Below are positions 4,977 through 5,438 of a stretch of 5,438 nt of DNA, piece by piece. The translations under genes were made by a program, and so were the position numbers. Below the pieces are notes generated by a model. That model did not search any database. It worked only from the letters and a program-made list of their open reading frames with translations, and was not told the origin of the DNA. Source of the DNA: an uncultured Traorella sp. (lineage in GTDB: Bacteria; Bacillota_I; Bacilli_A; Erysipelotrichales; Erysipelotrichaceae); the NCBI GenBank assembly GCA_945919165.1, contig CAMEIZ010000117.1:1-5438 (forward strand). The letters run 5' to 3'. Position 1 is the first letter of the stretch; every line of letters begins with the position of its first letter.

Positions 4977-5438
4977 ATGAAAAAATATATATTAGTACGT
5001 GACAATCAACAGTATATTGCCGGTACAACACTGAAAACAATAAGCCAGCCGGAGGCTTTTAATATGGCATTACACGCCTGTAAATCTAAGGATGCTGTCT
5101 TAATTAACAGAAAACGTTTTTCAAAAGATTTGAATATTGATTTGAACAACTGTGTTTTTGCCAAGCAGACGCACTCAGATCATGTCGTAAAAGTTACGCG
5201 CGCTGATGCCGGCAAAGGTGTTTTTGACTATGAGAGCGCAATTGATGATACCGATGCACTCTATACCAAAGAAAAAGGCATTTGTTTAGGTGTTTTTCAT
5301 GCTGATTGTGTCCCTGTTCTGATCGCTGATCCGGTTTTGGAACTTGTTTGTGCTATTCATGCCGGTTGGCAGGGTACTGTCAAAGAAATCACAGCAAAAA
5401 CGATTGCTTATTTAAAAGAACATGAGGGCGTTAATCCT
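4977..5438 (+). CDS. pgeF: Peptidoglycan editing factor PgeF / YfiH-YlmD family (laccase-domain) protein; partial at 3' end
   Basis: The first 154 codons of a Cu-oxidase_4 (Pfam multi-copper polyphenol oxidoreductase) family protein; full-length members have about 240-280 residues, so about 60 percent is present. The family's three zinc ligands are seen: His66 in KQTHSDHV, Cys111 in FHADCVPVL and His128 in AIHAGWQGT. DDTDAL (90-95) is also typical. Despite the laccase name, members have been reported as purine nucleoside phosphorylases/adenosine deaminases, and E. coli PgeF removes wrongly added amino acids from UDP-MurNAc peptides, keeping the wall precursor correct. Which role applies here cannot be told. 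The protein is cytoplasmic, with no signal peptide. The start at 4977 has AGAAGG six bases upstream. In many Firmicutes a homologue lies near the division genes (ylmD-ylmE-sepF); what follows here is outside the window. Confidence 0.93.
   Translation, partial: MKKYILVRDNQQYIAGTTLKTISQPEAFNMALHACKSKDAVLINRKRFSKDLNIDLNNCVFAKQTHSDHVVKVTRADAGKGVFDYESAIDDTDALYTKEKGICLGVFHADCVPVLIADPVLELVCAIHAGWQGTVKEITAKTIAYLKEHEGVNP

Noticed and set aside
4978..5438. True laccase (copper polyphenol oxidase) function for the plus-strand gene
   Set aside because: The ligands seen (His66, Cys111, His128) are the single zinc site of the PgeF/YfiH/YlmD family, not the multi-copper centres of true laccases.

Overview
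The window is AT-rich DNA from a low-GC Gram-positive bacterium. The evidence is strong AGGAGG-type ribosome binding sites, close spacing, and proteins that resemble Firmicutes families. An Erysipelotrichia-like gut Firmicute is a guess from the overall look of the proteins, not something the sequence proves. Five genes lie on the minus strand and one, incomplete, on the plus strand. No RNA gene, insertion sequence, CRISPR array or phage gene is visible, and no stretch over 300 bases lacks a gene.

Region 1 (1-2175) is the start of a polyamine-uptake operon read leftwards. A promoter bracketed by inverted repeats leads into an XRE-cupin transcription regulator (1535-2068). Ten bases later comes potA (1524 to beyond base 1), the ATPase of a spermidine/putrescine importer. 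The permease and binding-protein genes (potB, potC, potD) would be expected further left, outside the window. The potA product is unusual: its C-terminal TOBE domain is split by about 180 residues made of two degenerate tandem repeats that look like bacterial Ig-like domains.

Region 2 (2199-4062) holds an ABC-F ATPase of the Uup/YfmR kind (2230-3996), a ribosome-acting protein rather than a transporter. It has its own terminator, and the terminator of the preceding gene lies in front of it.

Region 3 (4067-4827) holds a thioredoxin (4067-4375) preceded by a small PPC/DUF296-domain protein with a cluster of cysteines (4429-4827).

Region 4 (4828-5438) is a divergent promoter region with a Fur-like palindrome, followed by the first 154 codons of pgeF (YfiH/YlmD family), which runs off the right edge.

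The most noteworthy points are the repeat-split TOBE domain of PotA and the operator layout around the regulator's promoter. Smaller points are a shortened helical segment in the first ATPase domain of the ABC-F protein, the cysteine cluster of the PPC protein, and the Fur-like site.
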